DNA of 64,000 bases from Methylotenera oryzisoli (GTDB lineage Bacteria > Pseudomonadota > Gammaproteobacteria > Burkholderiales > Methylophilaceae): the NCBI RefSeq assembly GCF_004661485.1, contig NZ_PQVH01000011.1, positions 44,248 to 108,247 of the forward strand, written 5' to 3'. Position 1 is the first letter of the stretch; every line of letters starts with the position of its first letter. Positions 25,821-37,756 of this stretch are shown here, piece by piece. The translations under genes were made by a program, and so were the position numbers. Under the pieces are notes generated by a model, which was not told the DNA's origin, made no database searches, and saw only the letters and a program-made list of their open reading frames with translations.

Positions 25821-27269
25821 TTAGCTTAAGCTTCTGCTGATAGCGTAAAAACAGATAGTCATTAACCCTTGCGGCATGATGCCAATTGCTAATAAAGCTA
25901 ATGCATTCATGCTTAGAATAACGCGCATATCGAATGGCGCTGTAATCGGGCTATTATCTTCTGGTTCATCAAAGTACATCAATTTGATAACGCGTAGGTA
26001 GTAAAACGCACCTATCACTGCCATTAGTACAGCAAACACCACCACCCACAGGAAGCCAGCCTGCAATGCCGCCTGTAAGACAGCGAACTTAGCATAGAAG
26101 CCCAATGTTGGCGGAATGCCTGCCATGCTGAACATCACGATTAACATTAAAAACGCTACCCAAGGACTGCGCTGATTCAGACCTTTTAAATCACTCAAGT
26201 TTTGTGCTTCAAAACCCTTACGTGATAACAGCAGAATAATACCGAAACCGGCTAGTGTCATTACCACATAGCTAGCGATGTAGAACAAAGCGGAGATATA
26301 GCCGTTGCCGCTTGCACTCATCAAGCCTAGCAGCACAAAACCCACGTGAGAAATTGTAGAGTATGCCAACATACGTTTAAGGTTAGTTTGGGCAATCGCC
26401 GTCACGTTACCCAGTACGATAGATAACACTGCCATAATTAATAGCATTTGCTGCCAATCTATAGCCATAGTCTGTAGCGACTGAGCCAGCAAACGAATCA
26501 CAAATGCGAAAGCTGCTAACTTAGGTACTGAGCTAATCAACATGGTTACTGCTGTAGGTGAGCCTTCGTAAACATCTGGCACCCACATCTGGAACGGCAC
26601 AGCACCCAACTTAAATGCCAAGCCAGCTACAATAAACACCAAACCTAATACCAATACGGCATGGATGCCACTGCCATTCATTAGCACATGATTAATGTCA
26701 GAAATATTCAAGCTGCCGGTCATGCCGTAAATCATACTCATACCGTATAGCAGCATGCCTGATGCCAAAGCACCCAACACGAAGTATTTCATAGCAGCTT
26801 CGGTCGCAAAATGATTATCGCGATCGAGTGCAACCAAAGCATATAAGCTAAGAGATAGCAGTTCTAAACCAACATAAAGGGTGAGCATGCTCTGGCCAGA
26901 GACCATGATCATCATGCCCACAACAGAGAACAAGACTAACGCATAGAATTCACCGCGAAACATATTGCGTAACTGTATATATTGTCTGGTGTAAACAAAG
27001 ATCAATGAAGTACCCACGTAAATCATTAACTTCAGCACATCAGACATTGCATCATCTACAAAAGCACCTGTAAATGCATAGCCGACGCTAGGCACATGTG
27101 TCGTCACTGTAAAATAGGCAGCTAACAGCAAGCCTAGCTGAGACAATCCGTAAATAGCAATGCGATTAGACTGTTTTAAAAACAGATCAGTAATCAATAC
27201 TAGCATTGCCATCCCTAACAGGATGATTTCAGGTAAGGCGGTAATGAGGTCGTAACGTATATTTTCCAT
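25821..27269 (-). CDS. nuoN: NADH-quinone oxidoreductase subunit N
   Basis: 482 residues, about 14 membrane helices. The proton_antipo_M core is present with the conserved Lys in 'VPDVYEGSPTAVT' and 'RMLAYSTISHVGF'. It is one of three antiporter-like proton-pumping subunits. It lies three bases after nuoM. Full length. Confidence 0.97.
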   Translation of the reverse strand: MENIRYDLITALPEIILLGMAMLVLITDLFLKQSNRIAIYGLSQLGLLLAAYFTVTTHVPSVGYAFTGAFVDDAMSDVLKLMIYVGTSLIFVYTRQYIQLRNMFRGEFYALVLFSVVGMMIMVSGQSMLTLYVGLELLSLSLYALVALDRDNHFATEAAMKYFVLGALASGMLLYGMSMIYGMTGSLNISDINHVLMNGSGIHAVLVLGLVFIVAGLAFKLGAVPFQMWVPDVYEGSPTAVTMLISSVPKLAAFAFVIRLLAQSLQTMAIDWQQMLLIMAVLSIVLGNVTAIAQTNLKRMLAYSTISHVGFVLLGLMSASGNGYISALFYIASYVVMTLAGFGIILLLSRKGFEAQNLSDLKGLNQRSPWVAFLMLIVMFSMAGIPPTLGFYAKFAVLQAALQAGFLWVVVFAVLMAVIGAFYYLRVIKLMYFDEPEDNSPITAPFDMRVILSMNALALLAIGIMPQGLMTICFYAISRSLS

Positions 27270-27272
27270 GAC

Positions 27273-28772
27273 TTATAAGCCTGCTGGCAGCTTGCTATTT
27301 GCTAGATGTGAAAGAAGTTGAGTAACCGTTGCATTGGTCATATCTGTGAGTGGCTGTGGGTAGATACCTACGGCCAGCACTAAGATTGCCAATATTGCTA
27401 AGATAAAGAACTCACGTTTGTTTAAATCTTTAAGCGCTTGCACATTAGCGTTAGCAACCTCACCGTAAAATACGCGCTTAACCATCCATAAAGTATAAGC
27501 AGCGCCGAAGATTAGCGTAAATGAAGCCAAGAACGCGTACCAGAAGTTAACTTGGATTGCGCCTAAAATCACCATAAACTCGCCGACAAAACCAGAAGTA
27601 CCAGGCAAGCCGCTGTTCGCCATTGCGAACAATACTGCAAATGCTGCAAATGCTGGCATCGTGTTTGCCACACCACCGTAAGCGTCAATCTGGCGGCTGT
27701 GTACTCGGTCATACAGCACACCCACGCACAAGAACATGGCTGAGGAAATGAAACCATGCGAAATCATTTGTACAACAGCGCCTTCTAACCCTAAGTTATT
27801 AAAGATAAAGAAACCTAAGGTAACAAAGCCCATGTGTGAAATTGAAGAATAAGCAATCAGCTTTTTCATGTCTTTTTGCACCAGTGCCACCAATGCAATA
27901 TACACAATCGCAATCAGTGACAATGTAATCATGAAACCTGATAAGTAATGGGCAGCATCAGGCGCAATTGGCATAGCAAAGCGTAAGAAACTGTAACCAC
28001 CTAACTTCAGCGCAATTGCCGCCAACACTACAGAACCGCCTGTTGGCGCTTCAACGTGGGCATCCGGCAACCAGGTATGCACTGGCCACATTGGAATTTT
28101 TACCGCAAATGCCGCAAAGAACGCCAAGAAAATCAGCACTTGAACACTCAGAGGCAGTGGCAACTGATAATAGTCTGAAATCGCGAAGCTACCGGTTTGA
28201 TGGAACATATAAATAAACGCAACCAGCATGAGCAATGAGCCAAGCAGCGTGTACAGAAAGAACTTAACCGTAGCATACACACGGTTGGGGCCACCCCAAA
28301 TACCAATCACCAAGAACATTGGGATAAGCATCGCCTCCCAGAAAACATAGTAGAGAATCGCATCCAATGTACTAAACACGCCAATCATGAGGCCGCTCAT
28401 GATGAGGAATGAGGCCATATATTGGGCAACACGCTTCTCGATTACTTCCCATGCAGAAATCACAACAATTACTGTAGTAAAGCTAGTGAGCAAAATCAGA
28501 GGAATCGCAATACCGTCAGCACCTAAGTGGTAATGAATATTGAAAGACATAATCCACAAAAAACGCTCTTGGAACTGAAAGCCGCCATCAGCAAAATTAA
28601 AGTGTGTATACAGCGGAATTGTGACCAAAAAGCTCACAACACTGCCGAACAAGGCTAACCATCGGGTGAGGTTAGGTTTGCTGTCATTTGCGGTAAAGAG
28701 TACCAACACGCCTGCCAATACTGGCAGCCAGATGGAAAAACTAAGGATATGTTGCAAAAAATATTCAAGCAT
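27273..28772 (-). CDS. nuoM: NADH-quinone oxidoreductase subunit M
   Basis: 499 residues, about 14 membrane helices. Typical motifs are 'VHTWLPDAHVEAPTGGSVVLA' (key part HTWLPDAHVEAP), 'KKLIAYSSISHMGF' and the conserved Glu in 'YVFWEAMLIP'. Antiporter-like subunit of the membrane arm. Starts at ATG 28772, 21 bases after nuoL. Confidence 0.97.
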   Translation of the reverse strand: MLEYFLQHILSFSIWLPVLAGVLVLFTANDSKPNLTRWLALFGSVVSFLVTIPLYTHFNFADGGFQFQERFLWIMSFNIHYHLGADGIAIPLILLTSFTTVIVVISAWEVIEKRVAQYMASFLIMSGLMIGVFSTLDAILYYVFWEAMLIPMFLVIGIWGGPNRVYATVKFFLYTLLGSLLMLVAFIYMFHQTGSFAISDYYQLPLPLSVQVLIFLAFFAAFAVKIPMWPVHTWLPDAHVEAPTGGSVVLAAIALKLGGYSFLRFAMPIAPDAAHYLSGFMITLSLIAIVYIALVALVQKDMKKLIAYSSISHMGFVTLGFFIFNNLGLEGAVVQMISHGFISSAMFLCVGVLYDRVHSRQIDAYGGVANTMPAFAAFAVLFAMANSGLPGTSGFVGEFMVILGAIQVNFWYAFLASFTLIFGAAYTLWMVKRVFYGEVANANVQALKDLNKREFFILAILAILVLAVGIYPQPLTDMTNATVTQLLSHLANSKLPAGL

Positions 28773-28793
28773 TTTTTATACTTTAGAAAAGAA

Positions 28794-30821
28794 TTAAATC
28801 TTTAAAAGACCAAGAGATAGCATTAAAAACACGCCAATAATCATCGCGAATGCATAGTGATAAATCAAACCAGTCTGAAGCTTGCGCACCACACCAGATA
28901 ACTTGCCGATCAGATTAGCCGTACCATTCACCATAGCACCATCGATCACTTTAACATCGCCGATTTGCCATAGTTTATTACCTATAAACCTTGAGCCTGC
29001 CGCAAAGAAACGATCATTAAAACTATCAAATCCGTATTTATTTTCTAAAATCTGATTAATCATGCTGAACTTAGCCTGAATCGCAGCAGGGATATCAGGA
29101 CGCTTCATGTAGAAGAACCATGCCAGCACCACCCCAGATGCAGCCAATGCAAACGGCAGCGTCATCAATCCATGAACAGCCATGCCTACAGGCGAATGGA
29201 AAATGGTATGCCAATGATGCGCAAGCTCATGCATTGCAGGGTGCGCATGTGCATCTACAAAAATAACACCTTTAAAGAAATCACCAAACAGCATCGGTTC
29301 AATTGCAAAATAACCGATTGCTAACGATGGCACTGCCAACAGGATCAATGGCAATTTAACCACCCAGCCCGGCTCATGCGGATCATCCGTTGGACTTAAA
29401 CCGTGATGATGTTCTTCATCATGATCATCATGGTGATGTGCGTCATGTTTAACTTCGCGCCACTTCTCTTTACCGTGAAACACCAAGAAGTACATACGGA
29501 AACTATAAAAAGCGGTTACGAACACACCGGTTAACACTGCAAAGTAAGCGAAACCGCTACCAGCTACTGTAGAGAACTTCGCTGCTTCAATAATGCTGTC
29601 TTTAGAGTAGAAACCTGACAACAATGGTGTACCAATTAAGGCTAATGAGCCGATTAGAGAGGTAATCCATGTTATCGGCATATACTTTTTCAGATTGCCC
29701 ATATTACGGATATCTTGATCATGGTGCATGCCCATAATCACAGAACCTGCGCCTAAGAACAGCAATGCCTTAAAGAACGCATGGGTCATTAAGTGAAATA
29801 TAGCAACTGAGTAAGCTGATGCGCCTAATGCAACAGTCATATAGCCTAACTGTGACAACGTAGAGTAAGCCACCACACGTTTAATATCGTTCTGGATGAT
29901 GCCCAAAAAGCCCATAAACAATGCAGTGATGCTACCGATAACAATCACAAAGGATAATGCAGTAGATGACAGCTCAAATAGTGGTGACATACGCGCCACC
30001 ATAAAGATGCCTGCAGTCACCATAGTTGCGGCATGGATCAACGCTGAAATTGGAGTTGGACCCTCCATTGAGTCAGGCAGCCATACGTGTAAAGGCACTT
30101 GTGCAGATTTACCCATGGCGCCGATAAACAACAATATACATGTCACTGTCATCAACGACCATGATGCATTGCCAATCAGGTTGATTTTAGTGTCTGCCAT
30201 TGCAGGCGCTACTGAAAACACCGCTGCATAGTCAAGACTGCCAAAGTGGAATAAAACCAAGCCTATGCCTAACAGAAAACCAAAGTCACCCACACGGTTC
30301 ACTAAAAATGCTTTTAAGTTAGCGTAGATAGCGGTAGGACGTGTGTACCAGAAACCAATCAATAAGTAAGAAACCAAACCTACTGCTTCCCAGCCAAAGA
30401 ATAGTTGCATGAAGTTATTGCTCATCACCAACATCAGCATTGAGAAGGTAAACAACGAGATATAGCTGAAGAAACGTGCGTAGCCTTTATCTTCGTGCAT
30501 ATAACCGATGGTATAAATATGAACCATTAATGAAACAAAGGTCACCACTACCATCATCATGGCACTGAGCCTATCGATTAAGAAGCCGATTTCAAACGAA
30601 AAATTTCCACTCTTCAACCAAGAATAGACCGTTTCATTATAAGGTTGGCTAACCATGGCATCTTTTAGCACATACACCGACAAGGCAAAAGAAATCGCCA
30701 CACCAGCAATGGTCACCACATGGGCTGCGGCTCTAGGCAAATACTTGCCAAATAGACCGATAATCATTGCGGCCAATAATGGAAGCAAAGGAATTGCAAG
30801 ATAGATTTGTTGCATACTCAT
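28794..30821 (-). CDS. nuoL: NADH-quinone oxidoreductase subunit L
   Basis: 675 residues from the ATG at 30821 (MSMQQIYLA). A GTG three codons earlier overlaps the nuoK stop region and a further ATG lies at 30815. Motifs: 'HVWLPDSMEGPTPISALIHAATMV' (key part VWLPDSMEGPTPI), 'KRVVAYSTLSQLGYM', and the C-terminal lateral helix region. A His-rich loop near residue 460 (HHHDDHDEEHHH) is notable and might bind metal. It completes the distal proton-pumping part of complex I. Confidence 0.96.
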   Translation of the reverse strand: MSMQQIYLAIPLLPLLAAMIIGLFGKYLPRAAAHVVTIAGVAISFALSVYVLKDAMVSQPYNETVYSWLKSGNFSFEIGFLIDRLSAMMMVVVTFVSLMVHIYTIGYMHEDKGYARFFSYISLFTFSMLMLVMSNNFMQLFFGWEAVGLVSYLLIGFWYTRPTAIYANLKAFLVNRVGDFGFLLGIGLVLFHFGSLDYAAVFSVAPAMADTKINLIGNASWSLMTVTCILLFIGAMGKSAQVPLHVWLPDSMEGPTPISALIHAATMVTAGIFMVARMSPLFELSSTALSFVIVIGSITALFMGFLGIIQNDIKRVVAYSTLSQLGYMTVALGASAYSVAIFHLMTHAFFKALLFLGAGSVIMGMHHDQDIRNMGNLKKYMPITWITSLIGSLALIGTPLLSGFYSKDSIIEAAKFSTVAGSGFAYFAVLTGVFVTAFYSFRMYFLVFHGKEKWREVKHDAHHHDDHDEEHHHGLSPTDDPHEPGWVVKLPLILLAVPSLAIGYFAIEPMLFGDFFKGVIFVDAHAHPAMHELAHHWHTIFHSPVGMAVHGLMTLPFALAASGVVLAWFFYMKRPDIPAAIQAKFSMINQILENKYGFDSFNDRFFAAGSRFIGNKLWQIGDVKVIDGAMVNGTANLIGKLSGVVRKLQTGLIYHYAFAMIIGVFLMLSLGLLKI

Positions 30822-30830
30822 GCTAAACAC

Positions 30831-31136
30831 TTAGCCTTTCAGACTGTCTAAATCGTCAACGTTGATAGTGCGTAAATTTCTAAACAACACAACCAAGATT
30901 GCCAAACCGATAGCAGACTCTGCAGCAGCTACCGTTAAAATGAAAAATACAAAAACCTGACCTGCAATATCATTCAGATAATGTGAGAAAGCAATAAAGT
31001 TAAGGTTAACTGCCAATAGCATTAACTCAATCGCCATCAATAAAATAATCACATTTTTACGATTCAAGAAAATACCAACCACGCTAATCGCAAATAGCAA
31101 TGAACCTAAAATCAGATAGTGAGATAAACCGACCAT
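30831..31136 (-). CDS. nuoK: NADH-quinone oxidoreductase subunit K
   Basis: 101 residues, three membrane helices, with the conserved Glu in '[15 protein letters not shown]'. The start ATG at 31136 shares its A with the nuoJ stop (TAATG). Full family length. Confidence 0.97.
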   Translation of the reverse strand: MVGLSHYLILGSLLFAISVVGIFLNRKNVIILLMAIELMLLAVNLNFIAFSHYLNDIAGQVFVFFILTVAAAESAIGLAILVVLFRNLRTINVDDLDSLKG

Positions 31137-31804
31137 TATTTAGCCCCTTTATCATCAGCCTGCGCTGATGTATCTACCACATCATTTTTTTCCACTTCGG
31201 CTTCCATTTTTACAATTCTTAGGCGGTCTGCTTTTTTAACCAGTACCTGTTTCGCTGGATCCATAGACTTACTATCTTTGCGATCACGTAGAGTCAGTGC
31301 GATGGCGGCCACAATAGCCACCAACAACACTACTGATGCCAATTCAAAAGGTAGCAAATAATCGGTATATAACACACGACCTAGCTCTGCCGTGTTGCTG
31401 TAATCAGCAGGATGAGCAGCTGGCGCTGGAACCACATCAGCGCCAAAATTACGTGCGCCTACAATCATCACCATTTCTACCGCCATCAAGCCGCCTACTG
31501 GCAACGCAATCGGCAAGGCTTTCCAGAAACCTTCGCGCAATTTATCCAGATTGATATCCAGCATCATCACCACAAACAAGAACAGCACCATCACCGCACC
31601 CACGTACACCAATACCAGTGCGATTGCTAGGAACTCAGCCTCAAGCAACAGCCAAATGCCCGCCGCAGTAAAGAACGCCAATACAAGATAGAGCGCCGCA
31701 TAAACAGGATTACGTGTGGTAATAACACGTAATCCTGCGATCAGCAGGATAGTTGCGAGCGTATAAAAAACGATGTCTTGAAAATGCAAGCCAAAAAATG
31801 TCAT
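31136..31804 (-). CDS. nuoJ: NADH-quinone oxidoreductase subunit J
   Basis: 222 residues, five membrane helices at the N-terminus ('[27 protein letters not shown]' pattern, key part [13 protein letters not shown]), then a longer hydrophilic, charged tail than usual (last 50 residues). Start ATG at 31804; it precedes nuoK with a one-base overlap. Confidence 0.95.
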   Translation of the reverse strand: MTFFGLHFQDIVFYTLATILLIAGLRVITTRNPVYAALYLVLAFFTAAGIWLLLEAEFLAIALVLVYVGAVMVLFLFVVMMLDINLDKLREGFWKALPIALPVGGLMAVEMVMIVGARNFGADVVPAPAAHPADYSNTAELGRVLYTDYLLPFELASVVLLVAIVAAIALTLRDRKDSKSMDPAKQVLVKKADRLRIVKMEAEVEKNDVVDTSAQADDKGAK

Positions 31805-31928
31805 ATTTTTAAATGGTTATCTGTTAAAAGTACTTAAACGATGTATGAAGGCTTTATTATTAATAATTAGCATCAGATGCTTAAACTTATTATTACTAAT
31901 CTAAATAGTTTGTTATCTAAACTGCTGA

Positions 31929-32420
31929 CTATCTATATTGCTTATCTTGCGCTCTATCAGCCGCAATTTGTTTCTCATGTTTGTCACCTACCGCCAATAG
32001 CATCTCTTTGGTATAGAGCAAATCACCACGTTGCTCACCGTGATAATCAAACACACGCGTCTCTACAATAGAATCCACAGGGCAAGACTCTTCACACAAA
32101 CCACAGAATATACATTTGGTCAGGTCAATATCGTAACGTGTGGTGCGACGCGTATTATCTTCACGCTGCTCAGACTCAATCGTAATCGCCATCGCAGGAC
32201 ACACGGCCTCACACAGCTTACAAGCAATGCAACGCTCTTCACCATTCGGGTAACGACGCAATGCATGCAAACCACGGAATCGATTTGATTGAGGTGTATT
32301 TTCCTCTGGGTATTGAACCGTAATTTTAGGTGCAAAAAAGTAACGGCCGGTAAGCGCCATGCCCTTTAGCAACTCCCATAACATTAAGCTACCTAATGTT
32401 TGTTTAATCGATTTAATCAT
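31929..32420 (-). CDS. nuoI: NADH-quinone oxidoreductase subunit I
   Basis: 163 residues with two [4Fe-4S] motifs, [12 protein letters not shown] and [12 protein letters not shown], carrying clusters N6a and N6b. Start ATG at 32420. The 124-bp gap to nuoJ is AT-rich and holds no gene that I can see. Confidence 0.97.
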   Translation of the reverse strand: MIKSIKQTLGSLMLWELLKGMALTGRYFFAPKITVQYPEENTPQSNRFRGLHALRRYPNGEERCIACKLCEAVCPAMAITIESEQREDNTRRTTRYDIDLTKCIFCGLCEESCPVDSIVETRVFDYHGEQRGDLLYTKEMLLAVGDKHEKQIAADRAQDKQYR

Positions 32421-32477
32421 AATTTATTCAAAACCTAATCACTAAACTTAGCGAAAAAAACCTAGTGAAAGAAAACT

Positions 32478-33506
32478 TTAGTGAAACAAATGAGCCCAAG
32501 GAGTTTGCATCATGCCACCTACAAACACAATCCACACAATAGTAATTGGAATAAACACTTTCCAGCCTAAACGCATAATTTGGTCATAGCGATAGCGCGG
32601 GAAAGTTGCCCTAAACCATAAGAATAAGAATAAAAGGAAGCCAACTTTAGCCAGCAACCATAAGAAACTGTCTGGAATAAATGGCACAGGCGATAACCAG
32701 CCACCTAAGAACATCAATGCTGCCAGCATTGAAACTAGAATCATGTTGGCATACTCAGCCAAGAAGAATACTGCAAACGCCATCCCTGAGTATTCAACGT
32801 GGAAACCCGCAACAATTTCAGACTCACCCTCGGCTACGTCAAAGGGTGCGCGGTTCGTTTCAGCAACTGCACTAATAAAGTAAACAATAAACAAAGGGAA
32901 TAATGGAATGAAGTACCAATGCCAGAAACCACCTTCTTGTCCTAAAACAATTTTGCCTAGGTTTAAACTGTTAGCGCACATCAACACGCCCACCAGTGCA
33001 AAACCCATCGCAATTTCGTATGAAACGATTTGTGCGGCTGAACGCAAGCTACCTAAGAATGCATATTTAGAGTTAGATGCCCAGCCCGCGATAATCACGC
33101 CATAAACAGCCACGGAGGTCATGGCAAGGATATAAAGCAAGCCTGCATCTACATCTGCGAGCACCATATTCAAATCAAACGGAACAACCGCCCAAGCTGC
33201 AAATGCCGGAGCGATTGCCAACACTGGACCTAACAGGAACAATGCCTTATTAGAAGCCGTAGGCAGAATCACTTCTTTAAACAAGAGCTTGATACCATCT
33301 GCTAGCGGCTGAAGCAAACCGAAGTAACCAACGCGGTTAGGGCCGATACGCACTTGCATATAGCCGATCACTTTACGCTCAGCTAACGTTAGATAAGCAA
33401 CAGCACCCATCAGCGGCGCCACGATTGCAATAATTTTAATCAAAGTCCAGCCAGTGATTTCAACTGCTGGCCAGTAACTACCAAATAGATTTGATAACCA
33501 TTCCAT
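32478..33506 (-). CDS. nuoH: NADH-quinone oxidoreductase subunit H
   Basis: 342 residues, eight membrane helices. Motifs '[18 protein letters not shown]', '[18 protein letters not shown]' and '[13 protein letters not shown]' line the quinone entry site. The start ATG at 33506 overlaps the nuoG stop (TAATG). Confidence 0.97.
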   Translation of the reverse strand: MEWLSNLFGSYWPAVEITGWTLIKIIAIVAPLMGAVAYLTLAERKVIGYMQVRIGPNRVGYFGLLQPLADGIKLLFKEVILPTASNKALFLLGPVLAIAPAFAAWAVVPFDLNMVLADVDAGLLYILAMTSVAVYGVIIAGWASNSKYAFLGSLRSAAQIVSYEIAMGFALVGVLMCANSLNLGKIVLGQEGGFWHWYFIPLFPLFIVYFISAVAETNRAPFDVAEGESEIVAGFHVEYSGMAFAVFFLAEYANMILVSMLAALMFLGGWLSPVPFIPDSFLWLLAKVGFLLFLFLWFRATFPRYRYDQIMRLGWKVFIPITIVWIVFVGGMMQTPWAHLFH

Positions 33507-35941
33507 TAGGCACGCGCTTCCGTAATGTTTTTATTAATATCCAGTAATTGCTGCGGAGACAGTTTCTCAACTGTGATATCTCCCATTAATTCACCAAGAC
33601 CGATGGTCGCCTCGTGTGCAGCTGCCACACGCACACAACCCATCGCCACATGATCATCTAAACGTACGGTTAATACCGCGCTACCCTTGTCTTGTTTAAC
33701 CAACACATGGTCACCTTCAACCAAGTCTAAAGCTGCTAACTGACGGCTGCACATACGTGCCATTGGTTTGATGTTGTATTTGGTTTTTTGTAATGGCGGT
33801 GAGCGTCGTACAATCGGATCAGACTCATACTGCGGCACTTCACCAATACGTTGCAGACCATCATGTTTGATATTCACCTGAATTTCAACCAACTCTCTCA
33901 AGTTGTTATTCAAACTACGCCAAACGACAGCAGATGGCTTCTCGCCTGCAAAAATCGCATCTTTAACTTGCTCGCTAGATTCAAAATCAAACCCAGCTAA
34001 ACCTAAGGTATTGGCTAACACACGCAATACTTTCCATGCTGGGCGAGACTCACCTAAAGGTCTAACTGCCGCAGCAAAACTCTGCACACGTCCCTCCATG
34101 CTCATGAAAGTGCCTGAGGTTTCGGTGAACGGGGTGATAGGTAATAAAATATCCGCATTGTCTAGTGCTTGTGATTTATAAGTAGTCAGCGCAACCACAC
34201 ACTCAGCTTTTTCCATCGCGGCTTTTGCTAATGCGGCATGCTGGCAATCAAGCTCAGGCTCAATATTTAATAACAGATAAGCTTTGCGTGGTATTTCCAG
34301 CATTGCACGCGCGTGCATACCGGTACTTGATGGCATTACCCCCATCATATGCATACCAGTACTATTTGCCGCGGCTGGCAAGATACCGCCTTTAGCGCCA
34401 GTAATGCCGCCAATAGCCTCCGCCATACTGTACATTTCAGTAAAGCGTGGATCGCTTAATGCCATATTACCCAAGAAAATACCAACCTTTGGTGCGATTA
34501 AGTCATAGTCTTTGCCATGACCAGCCAAGCTCTCTGCGATTGCCTGTGTGTTTGGACGTACTTTAATGTCATCCAACAACGCAGTAAGTGATGGTGGTAA
34601 GCATAGTGACAAACGTTGCAAGCCAGACATCGCTTTCAAGATTTGACCCAGCACATTGACCATGTCGTTTGGACGCACAATCACTTTATGCGCAATATCC
34701 ATCAACGGATCATTATCCAAAGGACTTACCACAGATAGCTCAGCACCATTCGCCACAGCTCTACGGAAGCGCTGTGCCAATAATGGATGCTCATTACGCA
34801 AATTAGAGCCAATCACAATAATACGGTCTAGCTCTTCAATTTCATGGATATTACAACCCATCCATGGTGTACCTAAACGCTTACCATCTAATCTAAAATC
34901 AGTTTGGCGTAAGCGATAATCCACATTGCCGCAAGCCAAGCCATTCGCTAGCTTCTTAGCAAGGAAACCTTCTTCCATGGTGCTATTTGGCGAAACCAAC
35001 ACACCTAATGCTTCGCCACCATGTTCATTGGTGATATCTTTTAATTGGCCAGCAGCGAATTCAAGCGCAGTTTTCCAATCGGTTTCTACCCATGCACCAT
35101 TGTGTTTAATCATTGGCACTTTGAGGCGGTCAGGACTGTTAAGACCTTCGTATGAGAAACGGTCGCGGTCAGACAACCAGCATTCGTTGATACTTTCTTT
35201 TTCACGCGGTAACACACGCATGACTTTATTGTCTTTCACGTGTACTTCAATATGTGAGCCTAAGCTATCATGTGCTGCGATACTTGGTCTGCGTGTTAAT
35301 TCCCAGCTACGTGCTGAGTACCTGAACGGTTTGCTTGTTAACGCGCCAACTGGACACAAATCAATAATGTTGCCAGATAATTCCGAGTTAACACTTTTAT
35401 CTACATATGCGGTAATTTCAGCATGTTCACCACGGCCAATCATGCCTAGCTCTTGCATGCCACCCACTTCTTTTAAGAAGCGCACACAACGCGTACATTG
35501 AATACAGCGTGTCATGTCGGTACTGACTAATGGACCGATGTTTTTGTTAAATACCACACGCTTTTCTTCGGTGTAGCGAGAACCACTCACACCGTAAGCA
35601 ACAGCAACGTCTTGTAAATCGCACTCGCCACCCTGATCGCAAATTGGGCAATCTAACGGGTGATTAATCAGTAAAAACTCCATCACACTTTGCTGCGCTT
35701 CAATCGCAGATTTTGATCGTGTGAATATCTTCATGCCGTCAGCAACCGGAGTTGCACATGCAGGCAATGGCTTGTTAAATTTTTCCACCTGTACCAAACA
35801 CATGCGACAGTTTGCTGCCACGGATAATTTAGGGTGGTAGCAAAAACGTGGAATCGCAATACCGACCTTATCAGCTGCATCAATAATGGTGCTGCCGTGC
35901 TCGACTTCTATCGATTTACCATCTATTTCAATATTCAACAT
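33506..35941 (-). CDS. nuoG: NADH-quinone oxidoreductase subunit G
   Basis: 811 residues. The N-terminus has the [2Fe-2S] domain ([18 protein letters not shown]), then '[18 protein letters not shown]' and the His-ligated cluster N5 region, '[10 protein letters not shown]', followed by a molybdopterin oxidoreductase-like domain. Electron-transfer hub of the peripheral arm. Start ATG at 35941, 24 bp after nuoF. Confidence 0.96.
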   Translation of the reverse strand: MLNIEIDGKSIEVEHGSTIIDAADKVGIAIPRFCYHPKLSVAANCRMCLVQVEKFNKPLPACATPVADGMKIFTRSKSAIEAQQSVMEFLLINHPLDCPICDQGGECDLQDVAVAYGVSGSRYTEEKRVVFNKNIGPLVSTDMTRCIQCTRCVRFLKEVGGMQELGMIGRGEHAEITAYVDKSVNSELSGNIIDLCPVGALTSKPFRYSARSWELTRRPSIAAHDSLGSHIEVHVKDNKVMRVLPREKESINECWLSDRDRFSYEGLNSPDRLKVPMIKHNGAWVETDWKTALEFAAGQLKDITNEHGGEALGVLVSPNSTMEEGFLAKKLANGLACGNVDYRLRQTDFRLDGKRLGTPWMGCNIHEIEELDRIIVIGSNLRNEHPLLAQRFRRAVANGAELSVVSPLDNDPLMDIAHKVIVRPNDMVNVLGQILKAMSGLQRLSLCLPPSLTALLDDIKVRPNTQAIAESLAGHGKDYDLIAPKVGIFLGNMALSDPRFTEMYSMAEAIGGITGAKGGILPAAANSTGMHMMGVMPSSTGMHARAMLEIPRKAYLLLNIEPELDCQHAALAKAAMEKAECVVALTTYKSQALDNADILLPITPFTETSGTFMSMEGRVQSFAAAVRPLGESRPAWKVLRVLANTLGLAGFDFESSEQVKDAIFAGEKPSAVVWRSLNNNLRELVEIQVNIKHDGLQRIGEVPQYESDPIVRRSPPLQKTKYNIKPMARMCSRQLAALDLVEGDHVLVKQDKGSAVLTVRLDDHVAMGCVRVAAAHEATIGLGELMGDITVEKLSPQQLLDINKNITEARA

Positions 35942-35965
35942 TATGTATTTTTACCGTCTTTACAG

Positions 35966-37282
35966 TTATTTACCGTCAACCATGCTCTTGCCGTGCTGAA
36001 TGTAGTATTCAAACTCAGGCCTGAAATGCTTAATAAAACTTAACACTGGGGTTGCCGCCGCCTCACCAAGCGCACATATCGTACGACCTGCGATATTGTT
36101 ACTTACATCCGTGAGCAAATCCAAATCTTCCATTTTGCCCTGACCTTTAACGATACGGTCAATCACACGATACACCCAGCCAGTACCCTCACGACAAGGC
36201 GTACATTGACCACAGCTTTCCTCATAGAAGAAATAAGCCAAACGATGCAAGGCTTTTACCATGCAAGTTGTATCATCCATCACAATCATTGAGCCAGCAC
36301 CCAAGCTAGATCTGGCTTTACTTAAACCATCGTAATCCATGGTGGCACCCATAATTGCGGATGCAGGCATCACCGCAGTCGATGGTCCACCAGGAATCAC
36401 TGCCTTCAATTGACGGCCTTTCCAGATGCCACCTGCCAAAGCTAAAAGCTCGGTGAACGGCATGCCCATGTTAACTTCGTAGTTGCCTGGTTTTTCAACA
36501 TGACCAGAGATAGAGAACAACTTGGTACCACCAGAATTTGGAACGCCTAAATCAGCAAATGCCTGACCGCCGTTTTGCATAATCCAAGGGATGCTAGTGT
36601 AGCTTTCTGTATTATTGACATTAGTCGGCTTACCAAACACACCATAACTTGCTGGAAATGGTGGTTTAAAACGTGGCTGACCCTTTTTGCCTTCGATTGA
36701 TTCGATCAATGCAGTTTCTTCACCACAAATATAGGCGCCATAACCATGCACTGCGTACAAATCAAAACTGAAGTTTGTTCCAAATAGATTTTCACCTAGA
36801 TAGCCGGCGGCTTTTGCTTCATGCAAGGCAGCCTCAAAGATTTCATAATCTTGCCAGATTTCACCATGGATATAGTTATAGCCTACACGCGCACCCAACG
36901 TATATGCAGCGATTGCCATACCTTCAATTAATTGATGCGGGTTGTAACGAATGATATCTCTGTCTTTAAAAGTGCCAGGCTCGCCTTCGTCAGTGTTACA
37001 AACCAGATACTTCACACCGTCAAAATAACGCGGCATGAAACTCCACTTAAGACCGGTAGGAAAACCTGCACCACCACGACCGCGTAAGCCAGAGGTTTTC
37101 ACCTCAGTAATAATATCGGTAGGCTTAACTTTTTCGGTGACCACACGCTTCAGTGCGGCGTACCCACCCAACTTCAGGTAGGTTTCCAATGACGCTGGAT
37201 TTTCCTCAGTTAGCGTGCGTAGCGTAACCAAAGTTTGTCCAGCCAAATCTGTTTTCACAACTGGCTTGCTAGAAGCGACCAT
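35966..37282 (-). CDS. nuoF: NADH-quinone oxidoreductase subunit F
   Basis: 438 residues. It has the NADH site '[16 protein letters not shown]', the FMN region '[17 protein letters not shown]' and the N3 cluster ligands '[12 protein letters not shown]'. It oxidises NADH and passes electrons to FMN. The start ATG at 37282 overlaps the nuoE stop (TAATG). Confidence 0.98.
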   Translation of the reverse strand: MVASSKPVVKTDLAGQTLVTLRTLTEENPASLETYLKLGGYAALKRVVTEKVKPTDIITEVKTSGLRGRGGAGFPTGLKWSFMPRYFDGVKYLVCNTDEGEPGTFKDRDIIRYNPHQLIEGMAIAAYTLGARVGYNYIHGEIWQDYEIFEAALHEAKAAGYLGENLFGTNFSFDLYAVHGYGAYICGEETALIESIEGKKGQPRFKPPFPASYGVFGKPTNVNNTESYTSIPWIMQNGGQAFADLGVPNSGGTKLFSISGHVEKPGNYEVNMGMPFTELLALAGGIWKGRQLKAVIPGGPSTAVMPASAIMGATMDYDGLSKARSSLGAGSMIVMDDTTCMVKALHRLAYFFYEESCGQCTPCREGTGWVYRVIDRIVKGQGKMEDLDLLTDVSNNIAGRTICALGEAAATPVLSFIKHFRPEFEYYIQHGKSMVDGK

Positions 37283-37755
37283 TATTTAAGCCCCTCTATA
37301 ATTGCATCCACTTTGTCTGTGGTTAAAAATTCATGCATTTCTGTATTATTGACGTGCATCAACGGCGCACCACCGCAACAACCCATGCACTCACCTTCTT
37401 TTAAGCAAAACTTACCGTCTGATGTAACTTCATTAAAGCCTACGCCAAGCTTGTTCTGCAAATGGCTAACGATTTCATCAGAGCCGCGTAGCATGCATGA
37501 AATATTAGTACAGATCGTTACTTTATATTTACCGACTGGCGACAAGTCATACATATTGTAAAAAGTTGCCACTTCCATCGCTGCAATTTCAGGCATCCCT
37601 AAATATTGCGCCACCTCTGTAATACTCTCTTTTGACAACCAGCCACGTTCAGTTTGTACGATACGTAAGGCACTCATCACCGCAGCCTGCCGTTGATCAG
37701 CAGGATATTTGGTCAACTCATAATCTATTTTTGTGGTTGCTTCTGGGCTTAACAT
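37282..37755 (-). CDS. nuoE: NADH-quinone oxidoreductase subunit E
   Basis: 157 residues, thioredoxin-like [2Fe-2S] protein with the ligands CTNISC and CMGCCGGAP carrying cluster N1a. Start ATG at 37755. An 89-bp gap to nuoD holds the possible small membrane ORF described next. Confidence 0.97.
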   Translation of the reverse strand: MLSPEATTKIDYELTKYPADQRQAAVMSALRIVQTERGWLSKESITEVAQYLGMPEIAAMEVATFYNMYDLSPVGKYKVTICTNISCMLRGSDEIVSHLQNKLGVGFNEVTSDGKFCLKEGECMGCCGGAPLMHVNNTEMHEFLTTDKVDAIIEGLK

Positions 37756-37756
37756 A

